Of a stretch of DNA of 64,000 nucleotides, positions 10,772 to 22,147 are shown piece after piece (within the stretch, counting starts at the first letter, position 1; each line of letters starts with the position of its first letter). The stretch is taken from the NCBI GenBank assembly GCA_030015575.1, contig CM057338.1:310375827-310439826 (forward strand), given 5' to 3'. The notes below the pieces were generated by a model. It worked only from the letters and a program-made list of their open reading frames with translations. It was not told the DNA's origin and searched no databases. The translations under genes and the position numbers were made by a program. The DNA comes from Agapanthus africanus. Lineage: Eukaryota; Streptophyta; Magnoliopsida; Asparagales; Amaryllidaceae.

Positions 10772-12421
10772 TTTTTCTCTTTCCACTCCGCACTTTGTAT
10801 GTCATGGTCGTGAACAAAATTGTGGTACGCTATGCTTGTCCATGGATTCAAGGTACAAAAACTCGGTGTCTTGCTTTTGTCTAGAAAATCAATGGATTCT
10901 CACTTCACAGCTTGCAACAACAACTCCCTCCCCGTCCCAACTAGAGGAGTGGCGTATGGGCCTAACGCGGCCTCTATTTTCTCAATACCGGTGGGGAAGG
11001 TCAAACAAGCCATTACCGGACTCTTCTTCGGGACCATGGTCCCACCTATGAACTTTGCCGCCGCAACTCCGCAAGGAGAAACTCCCAGAAAGTTGGTCTT
11101 CAATCGGCTGGCAACCACGACGGCTCCTATCAGCAAGCCGTCAAACCCTGAATCTTCAGTCTTCAACAGGCTGAACAAGAACTTGAGCGGGCCAGAAAAG
11201 AAGCCCGTGATACTCGAAGGATCTACCCCAAAATGGCTAGCGCTCCCTACTCCTGCTGCGGGTGAGGCCGATAAAAGTGCTTCCCCTCCAAAATGGCCGG
11301 TCTTCGAAAGATTGGCCAATCTCGCTCAAACTCCAACAAGAATGTCAGCCTTCAGCAGGCTGACACCAACCGAAACCCCTGAGCAATATGGGGGAAGGAT
11401 GAATACGCCTCCAAAACTGAGGCGATTCCCACTCCAAGACATGCTCGACATCACCACTGGCACCGAGTAAGAGAAGCTAGGGCCAACTCTCCCTTTGGGC
11501 TCACCCCATTAGCTCCTGCGGTGGATATCAATGTTGTTGTTCGAATCGGGAACAGTTTTGACCCGCTCAGGAGGGTACATAAAAACTCTCCGACGGTGGT
11601 GCTAAAGAAATCACTTCCGCCAGTAGAGGCCCCAGTGTACAGTCAGAGCATCATCATCATCGTCTCACTTCGTAAATACAGAGGGTCTGGCAAAAAGTCC
11701 AAGACTCTGTGCTTAAAAAAAATTACTCTCGTCGACCTAAAAGATATAATGGCCGACAAGAAAAAGACCGCTCCTCCATCATACAACGGGGGGCCATTCC
11801 TAAACAGTTGCCTATCACAATGGCTCCTTCAGCTCCGACTTCTTATAAAAGAACGAGGCTGGACAAAATTCTACCGCCCACGGCAAATTCCAAAGGCGGT
11901 GAACCTAAATGCCTTAAGTCCGGGGGCATAACCGTACATACGGTATAAATGGCTAGTGGAAAATAAGAAAGCCGCGCTTCGGTGAGTCACTGACCATAAA
12001 CTCTGTCGTTGACGAAGTCTCAGGAGCAGCAGCAAAAGCTCCAAGAAATGCTGACCAAAATGGCAGCGCTCACCGGACAAAAAGAAAGTCTGGACAAATA
12101 AGCTGAACAACGCCAAGTGCAAGAGACCGATATAGAGTTCTTGCGATGGGTGCTAAAAAGAAAAGATAAAGAAGCTGCAGAGCAAGCTTCTAATATCAAG
12201 CAAATGGCTTTTCTATTCCAAGACATGATGGGAATGATGATACAACCAGAACCCCCGGTCGAAGACCCGACAATAGTTATCGAGGATGACAGTGGGGAAA
12301 TATCAAACTCTCCTCAGGCCTTGTCAGTGGCCAAGGAAGAAACCAACTCCAAGACGGCCCTGGATGACTATATCGCTCAGCAAATAAGAGCTCACCGGGC
12401 CAGTGAAGCCGCCAGCCAACT
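10772..12421 (+). pseudogene. U2 leader frame and gag N-terminal region
   Basis: The leader (about 10820-11470) encodes a Pro/Thr/Ser-rich stretch with a recurring (V/A)F-x-RL motif (VFNRLA, VFNRLN, VFERLA, AFSRLT), typical of the linker upstream of gag in Tat-like elements. A basic block follows to about 11950. Gag-like sequence at 12117-12421 (FLRWVLKRKDKEAAEQA, IKQMAFLFQDMMGMMIQ, DDYIAQQIRAHRASEAASQ) matches U1 gag. X1 interrupts it at 12422. The remnant is degenerate. Confidence 0.7.
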
Positions 12422-15400
12422 TGTCTCGATCCTGAATTTGGCACGTGACCGGCACTTAAATCACCAACGTCTAAAGGCGTAATGAAATTCAAGTAACCCG
12501 AAATCCAGAAATCTAAACCTTTTTGCGAAAAATAGTGGAGGTGCAGTTTTGAAATATCGGCATAAGAAATTTAAGCCATCTTTTAAGTATAAATAGCATT
12601 ATATGAAAATGCAACAGTTTGCAATCTATCTTTGAAAACATTTTCGTCCTTGAAATTTGGGCATTCCCCCCTTGTATATTTTGATCCAAAACCACATACA
12701 TGCAATAAAATGGCATCCCCAAGCGTGAGCTAGCTCCTCGCCAATTGGCTGAATCACAAAAATGCAATAAACATATATACGACGCCCTAAGGCGAAAATC
12801 AAATACATAAAGAATAATAAGTAAAGAAAGACATCATCAGTTCAAATAGCGAACATACACGCATCTCGCTCTGGGTGTCACAGATATACAAGTCTGTGTC
12901 TACGTTTACCAATATGGAAAGTCTAGTTTCCGATTGATGGCGCTTATCTAGATACAATGGAAATAATAAGTATAAGAGTGGTCACGATCCAAATGTGTAT
13001 CCCACCTACCAAAGAAAAACACGATGAAGAAAGCAGTATGCCAGCGATACCGCTACTGATCCGAGCTGTCGAACTTGCAAGGAAACTGTGGCACAACAGG
13101 GGTGAGTTTCCAACTTGTGAGTAGAAAATATCAGCTGGTAGAAATCGAATAAACAACGATCCCTAGGTCCTATTGTATTATAAAAGTAATAGTATGGTAT
13201 CTAGGGTGACTATGCATGCATATTTATCAATAATAGAGTCATGCCAATAAAAACATGTAATGATAGTCATCTGAAATGTATGCATGTGTATCATGCAATG
13301 TGTGTCCATCAACGACACATCAACATCATGAAACCTGTGTCCAGCATCGACACTCGAAATATCATGCAACCCGTGTCCAGTATCAACACATCAATATCAT
13401 GAAACCTGAGTGTCCAATATCGACACTCGAAACATCATAAAACCCAGGTCCAGCATCGGCATGTAAATCTTCATATCTCAGGTGCCGCATTATTGGATCG
13501 ACCCTCATATCCATCTGATCTCACGACTCCGGTCGGTATCTTCCGGATAATAGCCGGGTCCAAACTATCACCAGTAGGTAGTACATCCCCTGCCAGGATC
13601 ATCGTCTACTCCACGATCCTCTTGCCCCAGGGTACCTTACCAGGTCCACCATATACCCGCAGATGGTTGCTCCTCACTCTTCGAATCGAGTATCACACAG
13701 CTTAGAACCGAGAAAACCCATGGTGGACACGAAATATCATATCACGAGAAACCATGTTTTTAAAACAATTCATAATTTACTTTGAAATATAACGGCGGTT
13801 CTCAAATCCAGAGATCTCATGAAAACAGCATCACAATGCATGCAACTATAAAATACAGTATATGCAACATAGAACAGTACTGTAAACATCTCAAGTATTA
13901 TCATGAATGTCATGTGATAGTTACTGAACAATGAATGTATTTTGCATTTAAGAATAATACCGTGATATAGCATTTCTACTGTGTAAGCGGCATGGAAATT
14001 ACCGATGATGAATGTGTGAGCCGGCAAATCGGTATAAGTGTAACATGCGCATCATCGGTAATAGTGCAGGTATACTAGTAGACAAAGCCATATACAGGTA
14101 ATGCTAGGAACATAGTACGTATGTCATGGGGAATGATACAGCATAACATGAACGGTAATATGATATGCAACTACCTCTAGATACATCAAATATAACTCAT
14201 TATCCACTAAGGTGTTTAGCGGCAATGATTCCCCAAATCAAGACAAGTCCATAAGTTAGCAATCCAGCCTCATAATATCGGATGTGATATAATTCTCGTA
14301 CATCATCCTCAATTTGAGAGTGCGGATCAGTCATCCGGTATCCTATCACATACGGTATAATCTATTGTCCGGTGTAATCAAATTAGAATAAGGATCTATC
14401 GTCCTATACATAAATAGGGGTACGGATCTATGGTCTCGTAAGTCACATCATCTTTCATTCTCATATATATATATATCATGTCATATCTATATCAATCTCG
14501 TATCATATCTATATCAACCTCACATCATATCTCATCAATTTCATAACATATCTTGGCATGTGTATCTATGTTTTCATATCGCCTCGCATCCTCATATCAA
14601 GCATATCCGTATCTTATTTCATCATGTCCTCATATCAATATATATCATCTCGTACTTGTCCTCTGTTCAATTATATATCTATATATCGCTTCACATCCTC
14701 ATTTCATCATATCAATATATCAATCCGAGTCATCTTATATTTATCATATCATCTCATACTAAATCTTTTGGTCAAATACGTAAGTTCAAAGCATAAGTTT
14801 CTTAAAAATGTATTCTATATATCGATTTTCCATTGTTAAGATTGCGGGGGTGCTATACACCATCCATCCGACTTCCCCCTTAGATATAAATTTACTCACC
14901 TGCAATATCCTCGCTTAGCCGAAGTCGATGAACTTCTTGATCTCCTCCGTCTTCTCGGAAGTCCACGCGAAGGTACCTACATTCTATACACATCGTAACA
15001 ATATTAAAATCAAGTCCAAAAATCGATACGGCACATGAAGTGCTCATAGGTTGGAACCTATAGCTTACGCATACAAGAACAACCAAATAGCCCTCAGCGT
15101 TGATGTACGAACGTCCAACGACCAAGTCCATACTCAAATACCAAAACCAAGTTCTCAGAAATCGGAAACTCGAAATCAGCAACATAGAAATCACTCCCAG
15201 ATTCTACCCTTGGTCAAATTAGGAGATTTTGCATATATGATAGGTCTACATATCACATAAGAAATCCATGCACTAAAAATCAATAACATTCTCCACAATG
15301 TGGCCGCAAATTGTGGCCACAATGAATAAATCTGCGGCCAGGAATAGGAGGTAGGGGCTCGGATCTATGGGGAAAAATCTATGTGGCCTGCACGTCTCAC

Positions 15401-16402
15401 TGTGATGGGAACTTATTTTATGAAGCTCTCGGGTCATAGCAGATCCTACAGAGTCATCACAAGTCACCCAAAAACCGATATCAGGAAAATTCTAGGTTCG
15501 TGATTTGGGTTTCTAGTCTCAAGTTTAGCCAGAATATCATCACTAATGGCTTTAGGTTCACTAACTAAATCTCAATTACATCTCTACTAGTCCATTTATC
15601 CACTAACACATTCTAGAATTTCCAAAGCCACTAAACTTGCTTAATCGATCTCTAAACACGAATAGGAAATTAAGAAACTAGATAACAAGAAGAAAGGTGA
15701 AGGTTATACCTCTTGGAGCAACTGAAAAAAATTCCAAGATGGTTGAAAGTTCTCAAAATCCAACCTTGAGCTCACTAGGGGGTGTAGGATGAGGTTGTGC
15801 ACCTTTTTTGTGAAGGTGAGATGGGATTTTGAGGTGGTTTTGGGGTAGTTTCATGGTGGTAGTGGACATGGAGGAAGAGGAAGATGAAGGAGTTGATGTG
15901 AAGAAATGAAGTGAAAAATGCTGAAGGATAGGAGCCATACACCCTCTCTCTCTCTCTCATTCTTACTCTCTCTCATGCTCATGCTCTCTTGTCCCCTCCA
16001 TTGACTTTTCTTTTCTCTTTTCTATTTTTCTCGTTTTCTTTTAAATCCCAAATAACAACAAACATAACATGAAACTATGCATGAATCAAATACAACATGT
16101 CATGGTGCACTAGTCATGGTTAATATAAAAATGGATTTAGCTTAATCATGATTAGTAGTGCACTAATCAAGTTTAATATAAACTTGCATATAAATAATTG
16201 CACAATAATTTATAAAATGTCCACTCCAATAAATGCCTTTATAATTAATAATACATATTAATCTCCAATTATTTTCCAAATATTGGTATATAATTATACC
16301 ATTTTACGAAAACGCCAATTCGTAATCTAATAGTTTTTGTGAAATATATTATTTTATTATTTAAATTCCAAAAATAATATTTTGTATTTCTGAAATGTTA
16401 CG
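12422..16402 (-). repeat. X1 3' LTR
   Basis: The plus-strand start TGTCTCGATCC at 12422 corresponds to TGTCACGACCC in the other X LTRs; the end is ...TGAAATGTTACG. It is about 3.98 kb long. It contains a degenerate repeat of ~37 bp (CCCGTGTCCAG-ATCGACAC...) at 13300-13470, AT-rich ATCATATC phrases at 14460-14760, and a conserved GCGGGGGTGCTATAC-CCATCC block at 14843. A purine-rich tract on the - strand adjoins its right edge. Confidence 0.78.
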
Positions 16403-16894
16403 ATCTTCCTCCCTAAAATAAATTCGGTCCCCGAATTTAAATTTAAACCCCCAAATAATAAAACATTTTGATAATCGGTTAAAATCAACGGGGCTTTGAA
16501 ATCATGGAATACTCAAATATAACACATCGCATCGAGTGCGCATGAAAACGAGTGTGAAACTCAAAATCGAATTCCGACAAGCGTCACGCAATCATAGGAG
16601 TTATAATGGAGATGTAAATCTCGAAATCCACTACTAAAATCCGAATATACTATAATAAGGATCATAATACGTATCTAGTACGCATCCTTGTAAAACAATT
16701 TTAAAAGCTGAATAAAACACATGCAAAATCCTTTCCGAATTTCCTTGCGATGCGTAACTCACGGTACAAATGGCGGACGCTCATTTGTAAATAAATAAAT
16801 ATTTGTCTATATATATTTGCTTAAGATATACGTCCCGCCTTTTTGAAATATCCCAAAAGGTTCTCCTTGTAAGAGTTCGTGTCACTATGGGCAC
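16403..16894 (-). other. X1 polypurine tract and 3' internal segment
   Basis: On the - strand TAGGGAGGAAGAT abuts the LTR, a good polypurine tract for plus-strand priming. The rest up to the U1 insertion is non-coding and resembles 38792-39240 of X2. Confidence 0.6.
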
Positions 16895-17454
16895 TGTTTA
16901 ACGCTGAAAATGGAAGACGGGACCGCGTAGGCCGTCTCGCCTGAATTTGGGGGCAGATACTATTTGGTTTTATCTGTCTACCTCACCGAAAATGCCAAGT
17001 TGATTTATGGTACCATATATCGAAGGTTTAAACAGATGCGGCCGTTGTAGCAGACTTCGTCAGATTCCCCCTCGCTGTGAGGGTTTTTTGATTGTGGGGA
17101 TGCTCTTCCCCGTATGCGCAAGTCCCTGCAGTTAATTAAGTTACCGCGTAGCAATAACCAGTTTCTCTTGCTCCAGAAGGTCACTTCGTGTCGTGTGCGT
17201 TTGTTTTATTTTTGGTTTCCCGTGGATTGTATATAGAGACTAATTCATGTTGTCGCCCGTAGGGCGTGGATTAGTCTAAATCCGTATTTTCTTAGATTTG
17301 GGTTTATTTGATTTAAAGATCGTTAATCTCGTTTGAGATTAAGATCAAACTTAAGTGTTTGTTAATGATATGTTAGTCTAATTTTAGACTAAAATCTACT
17401 TAACAAGATTTTAGGATCATTTAGATCCAACAAAAGAGCATTTGAGCTCTATTA

Positions 17455-17800
17455 TTTTAGCTTAAGCACGTTGCGGTCCGTTATTAGTTTTGGGACGTTG
17501 CGGTCTACAGATCACCATTTTTAAGGTGAGGGTTTAGTTTAAGGACGTTGCAGTCCACAGTAGTTTAAGGACGCTGCGGTCCGTTATTAGTTTAAGGAAG
17601 TTGCGGTCCACAGATCATGATTTTTAAGGTGAGGGTTTAGTTTAAGGACGTTGCGGTCCACATTAGTTTAAGGACGTTGCAGTCCGTTATTAGTTTAAGG
17701 ACGTTGCAGTCTGTTATTAGTTTAAGGACGTTGCAGTCCGTTATTAGTTTAAGGACATTGCGGTCCATTATTAGTTTAAGAACGTTGCGGTCCACAGTTG
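17455..17800. repeat. 27-bp tandem repeat in U1 3' LTR
   Basis: About a dozen copies of AGTTTAAGGACGTTGCGGTCC followed by GTTATT or CACAG, with occasional spacers (GATCACCATTTTTAAGGTGAGG). The same repeat occurs in the 5' LTR (53340-53630) and, more loosely, inside U1 at 26850-27010. Confidence 0.85.
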
Positions 17801-18124
17801 CTGGTTGTTGGGACCCACCACTTCTCTGAAGACATTGAAGAGTTACAATGATATATATCAGAAGTGTGAAGAGATGTACCCTTGAACAAATGAATGTTCA
17901 TCAGGGACTTGGTAGTACTGTTTGGGACTAAGGCCAAATTAGAAGAAGACATGTGGGCTTGGTCAATTTGGGGTTTGGCCAACCTTGGGCTCAGCCCACT
18001 TGATTACTTATTTGGGCTTGATCCTCTTTCTGTATCAGCACTGCTGAGCATTGATTTGGGTTCTGATACCCCTTTTTCTTTTTGTTTTATTTATATTCTT
18101 TTATATGGAGTGTTAAACAATTTA

Positions 18125-18490
18125 TGGCGCCCACGTGCAGAGCATGTGAGGCGCTCGTCGCTGAGCGCCAGACACTGAATGCTAAGCACTTTTTTATTAA
18201 ATAGCGCCCATGTGAGGGGCACGTGGAGCGCTCGGAGCCGAGCGACAGACTTTGAGTGCTAAGCGCTTCTTATTAAATAGCGCCCACGTGAGGAGTATGT
18301 CGAGCGCTCGGCGCTGAGCGCCAGACTTTGAGTGCTAAGCGCTTCTTATTAAATAGCGCCCACGTGAGGGGCACGTGGAGCGCTCGGCGTTGAGCGTCAG
18401 ATTTTGAGTGCTAAGCGCTTCTTATTAAATAGCGCCCACATGAGGAGCACGCGGAGCGCTCGGCGCTGAGCGCCAGACTTTGAGTGATAA
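18125..18490. repeat. 76-bp CACGTG tandem repeat in U1 3' LTR
   Basis: About five copies at 75-76 bp spacing (GCGCCC starts at 18204, 18280, 18355). Each has a CACGTG or near-CACGTG G-box core, a GAGCGCTCGGCGCTGAGCGC palindrome and TTCTTATTAAATA. Present also in the 5' LTR (about 53950-54400). CACGTG is the plant G-box for bZIP and bHLH factors; a role in LTR expression is inferred. Confidence 0.82.
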
Positions 18491-19250
18491 ACACGGAGTT
18501 TTCTGTTCTGCTCAATTCAATTCACTGAGAATTAGATTCTCACTTGTGAAAGACTTTGTCTTATAGATCAGAGATCTGGAAAAAGAACTAAGTTTTTCTG
18601 ATGTAAGAGTTAAACTCTTAGATATGGAGGAGATGCTATGATTTCTCTTATTTTTATTTACTTTGAGGAGAAATCGTTCTCGTCTTGATGTTTGAAATTT
18701 ATGGGGGGGTTCTTCTTTACAAGATTTGAAGTCTTGGATCCTTTATATAGTGGAGGCTGATTTGTTGATTTAGTTATGGAAATCTCTCATTGAGAGATCT
18801 CTAATTGATTTGGGGATATTATCCACCGTTGGATCTTTGATCCTAAGACTTCTGTTTTACAGAAAATATTTTTTTTGTTCTCAACAAGATTGGGAAAATA
18901 TTTTCCTATACAGAGCTTATTCTGTTTCTTGGTGATTTTTAATCACCATTGGATCTTTAATCCAACAGTGCTCTGTTTTACAGAGATTAACCTTTCTTGT
19001 TTTTGGAAGATTCGAGGAATATTTCCTCAACAGAATTTAATTCTATAATTTGATAATTTATCATCTTCGTTGGATCTTTGATCTAAGGGTGGAGAACTTG
19101 TAGTTCTGGCGCTGGCGCTTTCGTGCTTTGCACGTGAGGCGTTGCCTCAGAGTTTTTAACTCTTGGCATTGGCTCTCTCTTGCTTTTCACGTGAGGCGTT
19201 GCCTTAGTTTAAATTTTGAACAGAGCCTTGCTCTCTTATTGGGGGAAACA

Positions 19251-20012
19251 AATGCCCCTCCACCGTTGCGCTCACGTGGCTCACACGTGAGTGCAGCGGT
19301 GGGATCATCTTGGAATTTAGATTGTCTTCCAGCGCCTATAAGTAGGGCCTTTGGCCCTTGAGATGACTTCTGTTGATCTTCTTCCCTTCTTGTTTCTGAG
19401 AATTTAATTCTCCCTTTAGAGCTTAGATCTCTGCCTAAGAAAATTCCTTTTAGAGTTAGAACTCTGCCCAAATTTGGTAAGGATCGAACCTATTAACAGA
19501 GGTTTGCTCTTCTCAGATCGTAGATCTTAAAATTGATTTTTAGGGTTACTTAACCCATTAATTAGAACACTGTTCATCTCTATGAAGAACTCTTAGAGTT
19601 TGTTTTGTAGATCTTAAAGATCTTGGAGTTTTTACTCGGCAAAAAGCTTTGCCTTTTAGGGTTCTGATGGATTACTCCATCGTTTTCACAGAGCATGGCT
19701 CTTAAAAATTTTGAGGAATTTTTATTCCCCTCATAATTAAAGTTGACAGATATAATTTCTGTTTGCAGAGCACTGCTCTCGAGGGGGTTTAATTCCTTGG
19801 CCCAATGAGCTTCTCATTAAATGAGAATCATTTTAGGATTTCCTCCTTAATGATTGACTGACTCATCAATGATGAGCCGTCACTTTGATTTTGTGGGTCC
19901 CCCTCGGTCCCTTTTTCCTGCATGGCAGTGTAGTATAAATTTAAAGTACCAAATGTCAGAATTTGTAATGTAGTATTGACATCTAACCCTTGTTTCTTTT
20001 CGCGCAGGTATT
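19251..20012 (+). promoter_or_regulatory. Likely promoter and 5' leader of the antisense PMD gene; U1 polypurine tract at its edge
   Basis: A TATA-like TATAAGTA lies at 19337-19344 on the + strand, about 670 bp before the ATG at 20013. Just before that ATG, TTTCTTTTCGCGCAG looks like a 3' splice site, implying an intron in the leader. On the - strand a purine-rich stretch (GGTGGAGGGGCATT) at 19251-19264 abuts the LTR and is the likely polypurine tract of U1. More tiny hairpins occur here, for example 19811-19827 and 19862-19876. Confidence 0.55.
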
Positions 20013-22147
20013 ATGTCTTTTGACTCTTCTTTCCCATTTGTTCGCCCAGAGAGTGCATACGCTGACGCGCCCGTGGATCGGGATGTTTTTGCACTGATTA
20101 AAGATCATGACCCGGAGCAGAAGTCTCTTCACTTATGGGGGTTGTGGTACAAACAAATTTTTCGGGGTCGGAGCAGTTTCTCTTGTGCGGCGCCTTCAGA
20201 GCCAATTTCCTCCATTCATTATGCTGACTCGCCCTAGTTGAATTACGTTTTGGAGGAGGTTAACTGAACTACGGAGGGACGCCTCCGGCCCTCTATGGGC
20301 TCGATACCAGTATAGCCGCCGATGGCTTTAGATATTCTGAGGCGGCGCATATGTCAAGGCGAGTCGCGCCCTTGGGGACAGGTATACATGATAGGCTTGA
20401 TTCCTCGCCATTCAGCCGGATACATGCAGTGGGCTCGATACATCTTGTCGGCCAAAAAGTTGCTGCTGCTGAAGCCAGGGTTGTACCCTGCTATTTACGC
20501 GTCTCATTTCCAGTATCCCGTGCCTCACATATGGTGGGTCAAGGCTTTCTTGGAATAGTGGAATACCCCGACTCACACCTTTCTTTTATCGGACCGGGAG
20601 GTTTCGATTTCCTTGGAGGAATTTGCAGAAATTTCGAGCCTACCCGACAGAGGGGAACACTACGAGGAAATACTTCCCCCTGATGAGTACATCTTCTTCA
20701 CCAAATCAGTGGTGATGGTTCACACTCCGGGGAATGTTATTCAACATGGATTCCCGAGTCTAATCAAGGTGTTGAACATTTACGAGAGTATGTTTCTCGA
20801 GTCCGGAGGGCACGGAGTCAGATTCGCGGATTTCATCGCCCGCTTTCTTCTGCCGGAAGACTTGTCAAAACAAGCCGCGAAACTCGCCAAGCTTGACGAT
20901 CCTTTTGGTTTTGGCTTGGACAACCAGCCGACAACGGGAGCAGATCAAAGGAATTTCTTCATCCCAGACACCCCGGTCGTCCCCTTTGTAGAGCTCGCAG
21001 CTTCAGACGTCGACGAAGAGACGTTCTTTTTGGGGTTCCTCGAGCTATGGTTAAGCTGGTTTGTGCTCCCAATGCACCCTCTCTATATGAGGCCATCCGT
21101 CTTCTATCCGGCTCACCGAATGGTTGCTGGGACATGAGTGGCCATCGGGATCGTTGGGATGCCCTGCATCATGGCCTAAGCTTAGCGGCAGACCTTACTC
21201 TGCCGGGGATACAGCCCGTACATCTCCCGCTGCACTATTTCACATCGTGGATCGAGCTGCATGTGCTTGGCGCTTTTAGAGTCCACAAACGGCCCCGTTT
21301 CTATGACAGTTATAATTTCCCCCGGGTTAGGTTTCTAGTTGATGCTTCTGCTTTAGATCCGTCACAGCGAGAGGCTCGGCGTCTGGTCTTTTGCCCGCGT
21401 ATGGTCGGGGATAGCATGACTTTCGTCGATAAGGTCTTAACTATCGGCAAGGAATCCACTAAAACGGTGCAGCCACTGCGCGATACCTTCAAAGATTGGG
21501 CTCCTACATTGAAGGCTCAGGAGATTCTGCATTTGTATTCAATCAGGCCGGGCTTTTTAGCGTTCAGGCAGAACGACTCGGCGATATTCATGAGGTACAA
21601 CCCGTACCGTTTTTCTCAACAGTCGGGTTACGATCAGGGTGTCCCTCTTGAGGCTTTTTTAGCTGAGCCGGTTGCTACGGAAAAGGGTATCCGCAGCGCG
21701 CTGCACCACTTCATGCGGCTAAATACCGGGTCCAACTTTGTCATCAGTGAGCCGAGCTACGTTCCGAAAGCCTTGAACGCATACGTGGCGTGGTACCAGC
21801 ATGTGACGGATGCTGTTATTAAGGAAGAGAGGCAGTTACTGCTCGATCGCAAGGGTGCGGTCCCTGCTGGTAATCCTGCTGTCCCCTTAAAGCGACGGAC
21901 CACTGTTCATCCTTCCTTAAGAGAAGCTGCTGCGGTTGTTGTCCTGCGCACCTTTCTTGAGGAGCCTCTACCCCACGTTCCTGTAGAAATGGTAGCTGCA
22001 GCATCCTCGGAGTCTGGCGTTGGTGTAGAAATCGGGACCCGTCGCCCAAAAATACCCGTTAAGTGCAAGCTCTTGTCATCGGCTGCCGGCGCTCGCTCGC
22101 AAAAGAAGAAGAAGTCGTTGTTTTCTGCTGACGTCATATTTGGCTAG
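20013..22147 (+). pseudogene. Antisense PMD-like frame of U1 (plant mobile domain), fragmented
   Basis: Reads opposite to U1 gag-pol, between integrase and 3' LTR. Recognisable pieces are THTFLLSDREVSISLEEFAE near 20570-20625, then HYEEILPPDEYIFFTK. A 366-codon open stretch (21047-22147) holds HYFTSWIELHVLGAF, FKDWAPTLKAQEIL and RYNPYRFSQQSGYDQGVP, and ends in a Lys-rich, possible nuclear-localising tail (RSQKKKKS). This fits the aminotransferase-like plant mobile domain, known from MAIN/MAIL1 proteins and from some gypsy and Mutator elements. Its function in elements is unknown. It is interrupted in a few places; part of that may be introns. Confidence 0.62.

Larger units (their letters stand above)
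9280..12421 (+). mobile_element. U2: 5' part of a Tat-like Ty3/gypsy element
   Basis: U2 has a partial 5' LTR (about 9280-10747), a primer site, a leader and the start of gag, all in + orientation. It is a relative of U1, which lies on the opposite strand. Sequence continues until 12421, where X1 begins, so the rest of U2 presumably lies beyond X1 and outside the window. It looks broken in several places. Confidence 0.72.
16895..19250 (-). repeat. U1 3' LTR
   Basis: Begins TGTTTAACGC and ends GGGGAAACA on the + strand (TG...CA). It is 2,356 bp, against 2,405 bp for the partner at 52776-55180. Contains a 27-bp repeat block, a 76-bp CACGTG repeat block, a chain of tiny hairpins (about 18530-19220), and a - strand TATATAAA at 18742-18749. 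Confidence 0.87.

Noticed and set aside
11871-12226. - strand frames opposite U2 gag
   Set aside because: Shadows of gag with no domain of their own.
14553-14839. Overlapping Ile/Ser/His-rich frames in three phases
   Set aside because: Product of AT-rich ATCATATC repeats in the X1 LTR.
17455-18490. CRISPR-like regular repeats
   Set aside because: Tandem repeats without unique spacers, in a plant LTR.
18530-19220. MicroRNA precursors
   Set aside because: Arms of 5-7 bp are far too short for plant microRNA foldbacks.
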